7,397 nucleotides of DNA from Asticcacaulis sp. UBA2476 (GTDB lineage: Bacteria; Pseudomonadota; Alphaproteobacteria; Caulobacterales; Caulobacteraceae), in contig DDPE01000086.1 of the NCBI GenBank assembly GCA_002342035.1, forward strand, positions 1-7,397, read 5' to 3'. The notes below the pieces were generated by a model, which did not search any database, was not told where the DNA came from, and saw nothing but the letters and a program-made list of their open reading frames with translations. Numbering within the stretch: the first letter of the stretch is position 1; each line of letters begins with the position of its first letter. Position numbers and translations under genes: made by a program. Shown in pieces: positions 6,189 to 7,397 of the stretch.

Positions 6189-7397
6189 TTAGCTGACGGC
6201 GGCGCGGCCGTACAAACGGCCCTTTTCGGCAAGGCACACGAAACCAAACGCCAGCGCCCCGCACAGGGCGGCCCCCAGCGGCAACAGCGCGATATCGCCG
6301 GTCCAGTGCTGACCGATAAAGCTGCCGATCAGGGCGCCGCCGACCATCGACGTAACCCCTTGCAGAGACGCGGCAGTACCGGCGACGTGGCCGACTTTTT
6401 CCATGGCAATGGCCGCGAAATTCGAGGTCGACAGGCTCATGCAGGCCATGGTCAGGGTCTGGAAGACGATAAAACTGATCAGGCTTTCCTGGCCCATCAT
6501 CGCCCACAGCCAGTGGACTATGGCGGTAACGGTAAAGACACTGATGGCAATGTGGGAAATGCGGCGCGAGCCGAAGCGCTCAACGATACGGGCATTCAGC
6601 GTTGACCCCAAAGCCATGCCGACAGCACATCCGGCAAACACCGGCCCCAGCAGGGTTGGGGTTTTAAAGCTTTCATCAAATATCTGCGGCATCAGCGACA
6701 GATAGGTGACGACCGACGCCGTCATCAACGTAATCGCCAGAATATAGTAAAAAGAGGTGCGCTCTTTGATGACAAACATAAACACATGGGCCAGATGGCG
6801 CGGATTGGGGGCGCTGCGGTTCTCTGGCATTAGAGTTTCAGGCAGTCTGCGCCACATCCACAAGGCAACGACGATACCCGCCGCGGCGAACAGCAGGAAA
6901 ATGGCGCGCCAGGGCAGAACAAACAGAATAAGCTGCCCCAGACTGGGGGCCATGACCGGCACCATCAAAAACACGACATAGATCATCGACGTGACCTTGG
7001 CCATGGTTGAGCCGACATAGCGGTCACGGACGATTGAGCGTGGAATGACGTTGGCGGAGGCGGCTGCGACCCCTTGCAGAAACCGCAGGGCGATCATGGC
7101 GGGCAGGGCAGAGGCTGCGGCGGCGGCAAAGGACATGACCACATAGGCCAGAACCCCTGCGATCAGCACCCGCCGGCGTCCCAACCAGTCAGACAGGGTG
7201 CCGAAAAAAAGCTGTCCCACACCGGCACCGGAAAAGTAGGCGACAATAATCCATTGCAGGTGGTTTTGACTATCGGCCTTAAGATCAATACCCATCTGCG
7301 GCAGAGCGGGCAGCATGGTATCAACCCCCAGCGCCATCAGCGCCATGCACGCCGCCATCATGGCGACAAATTCCGCAAAAGACGGTTCGGCTTTCGG
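6189..7397 (-). CDS. Bcr/CflA-family MFS drug efflux transporter (start lies beyond the window)
   Basis: This is a 12-helix major facilitator of the drug:proton antiporter type. Counting from the first in-frame ATG at 7361, it has MFS motif A at about 54-64 (GTLSDWLGRRR), the Bcr-type FLQGVAAA and RSIVRDRYVG segments (94-117), a PVMAPSLGQ segment at 135-143 after helix 4, and AGTAASLQG near 327-335. The family exports compounds such as bicyclomycin, chloramphenicol or sulphonamides by proton antiport, but the substrate cannot be read here. The frame stays open for 12 more codons to the window edge, encoding PKAEPSFAEFVA. That resembles the conserved N-terminal segment just before helix 1 in this family, so the real start is off-window and 7361 is probably internal. 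It is on the same strand as the virB genes but 100 bp away and has no known T4SS role. Confidence 0.92.
   Translation of the reverse strand, partial: PKAEPSFAEFVAMMAACMALMALGVDTMLPALPQMGIDLKADSQNHLQWIIVAYFSGAGVGQLFFGTLSDWLGRRRVLIAGVLAYVVMSFAAAAASALPAMIALRFLQGVAAASANVIPRSIVRDRYVGSTMAKVTSMIYVVFLMVPVMAPSLGQLILFVLPWRAIFLLFAAAGIVVALWMWRRLPETLMPENRSAPNPRHLAHVFMFVIKERTSFYYILAITLMTASVVTYLSLMPQIFDESFKTPTLLGPVFAGCAVGMALGSTLNARIVERFGSRRISHIAISVFTVTAIVHWLWAMMGQESLISFIVFQTLTMACMSLSTSNFAAIAMEKVGHVAGTAASLQGVTSMVGGALIGSFIGQHWTGDIALLPLGAALCGALAFGFVCLAEKGRLYGRAAVS

Noticed and set aside
6089..6247. N-terminal extension of VirB1 to ATG 6247
   Set aside because: It would overlap the transporter gene by 59 bp and place 53 basic residues before a good signal peptide. 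The start at 6088 fits an exported enzyme.
6174..6605. Plus-strand open frame of 143 codons opposite the transporter
   Set aside because: It is a shadow of the MFS gene. Its product is low-complexity, rich in Gly, Asp, Gln and His, with no family resemblance.

Overview
The window reads as chromosomal or mobile-element DNA from an alphaproteobacterium. Base composition is moderately GC-rich and the gene set is a compact P-type (VirB/D4-like) type IV secretion system (T4SS). Caulobacteraceae or a relative is a plausible host, but that is a guess from protein flavour and was not tested. Every supported gene lies on the minus strand, so the cluster is transcribed from the right end of the window towards the left.

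Layout in transcription order: a Bcr/CflA-type MFS efflux transporter (7397 to 6189, its true start beyond the right edge); a gap of about 100 bp with short palindromes and a weak promoter candidate; virB1 lytic transglycosylase (6088-5510); virB2 pilin (5486-5172); virB3 (5162-4878); virB4 ATPase (4862-2427); virB6 polytopic channel protein (2430-1213); virB9 outer-membrane core protein (1216-374); and the first 124 codons of virB10 (372-1, cut by the left edge). Gaps are 23, 9 and 15 bp in the first part. The virB4/virB6 and virB6/virB9 junctions are 4-bp ATGA overlaps, and one base separates virB9 from virB10. This looks like a single translationally coupled operon.

How the parts work together, from family knowledge: VirB1 opens the peptidoglycan, VirB2 forms the pilus, VirB3 and VirB6 with the VirB4 ATPase make the inner-membrane machine, and VirB9 and VirB10 build the periplasmic and outer-membrane core. 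Genes for VirB5, VirB7 and VirB8 are absent from their usual places. VirB11, VirD4 and any relaxase would lie outside the window, so whether the system conjugates DNA or secretes proteins cannot be decided here.

Nothing in the window is a wholly new system. The points most worth a second look are the missing virB5/7/8 genes, a two-cysteine tail on VirB9, pilin ends that match the Gln/Gly ends of the cyclic Agrobacterium T-pilin, and the palindrome-rich gap that separates the transporter from the T4SS operon. There is no gene-free stretch longer than about 100 bases, and I saw no RNA genes, IS elements, CRISPR arrays or convincing terminators.
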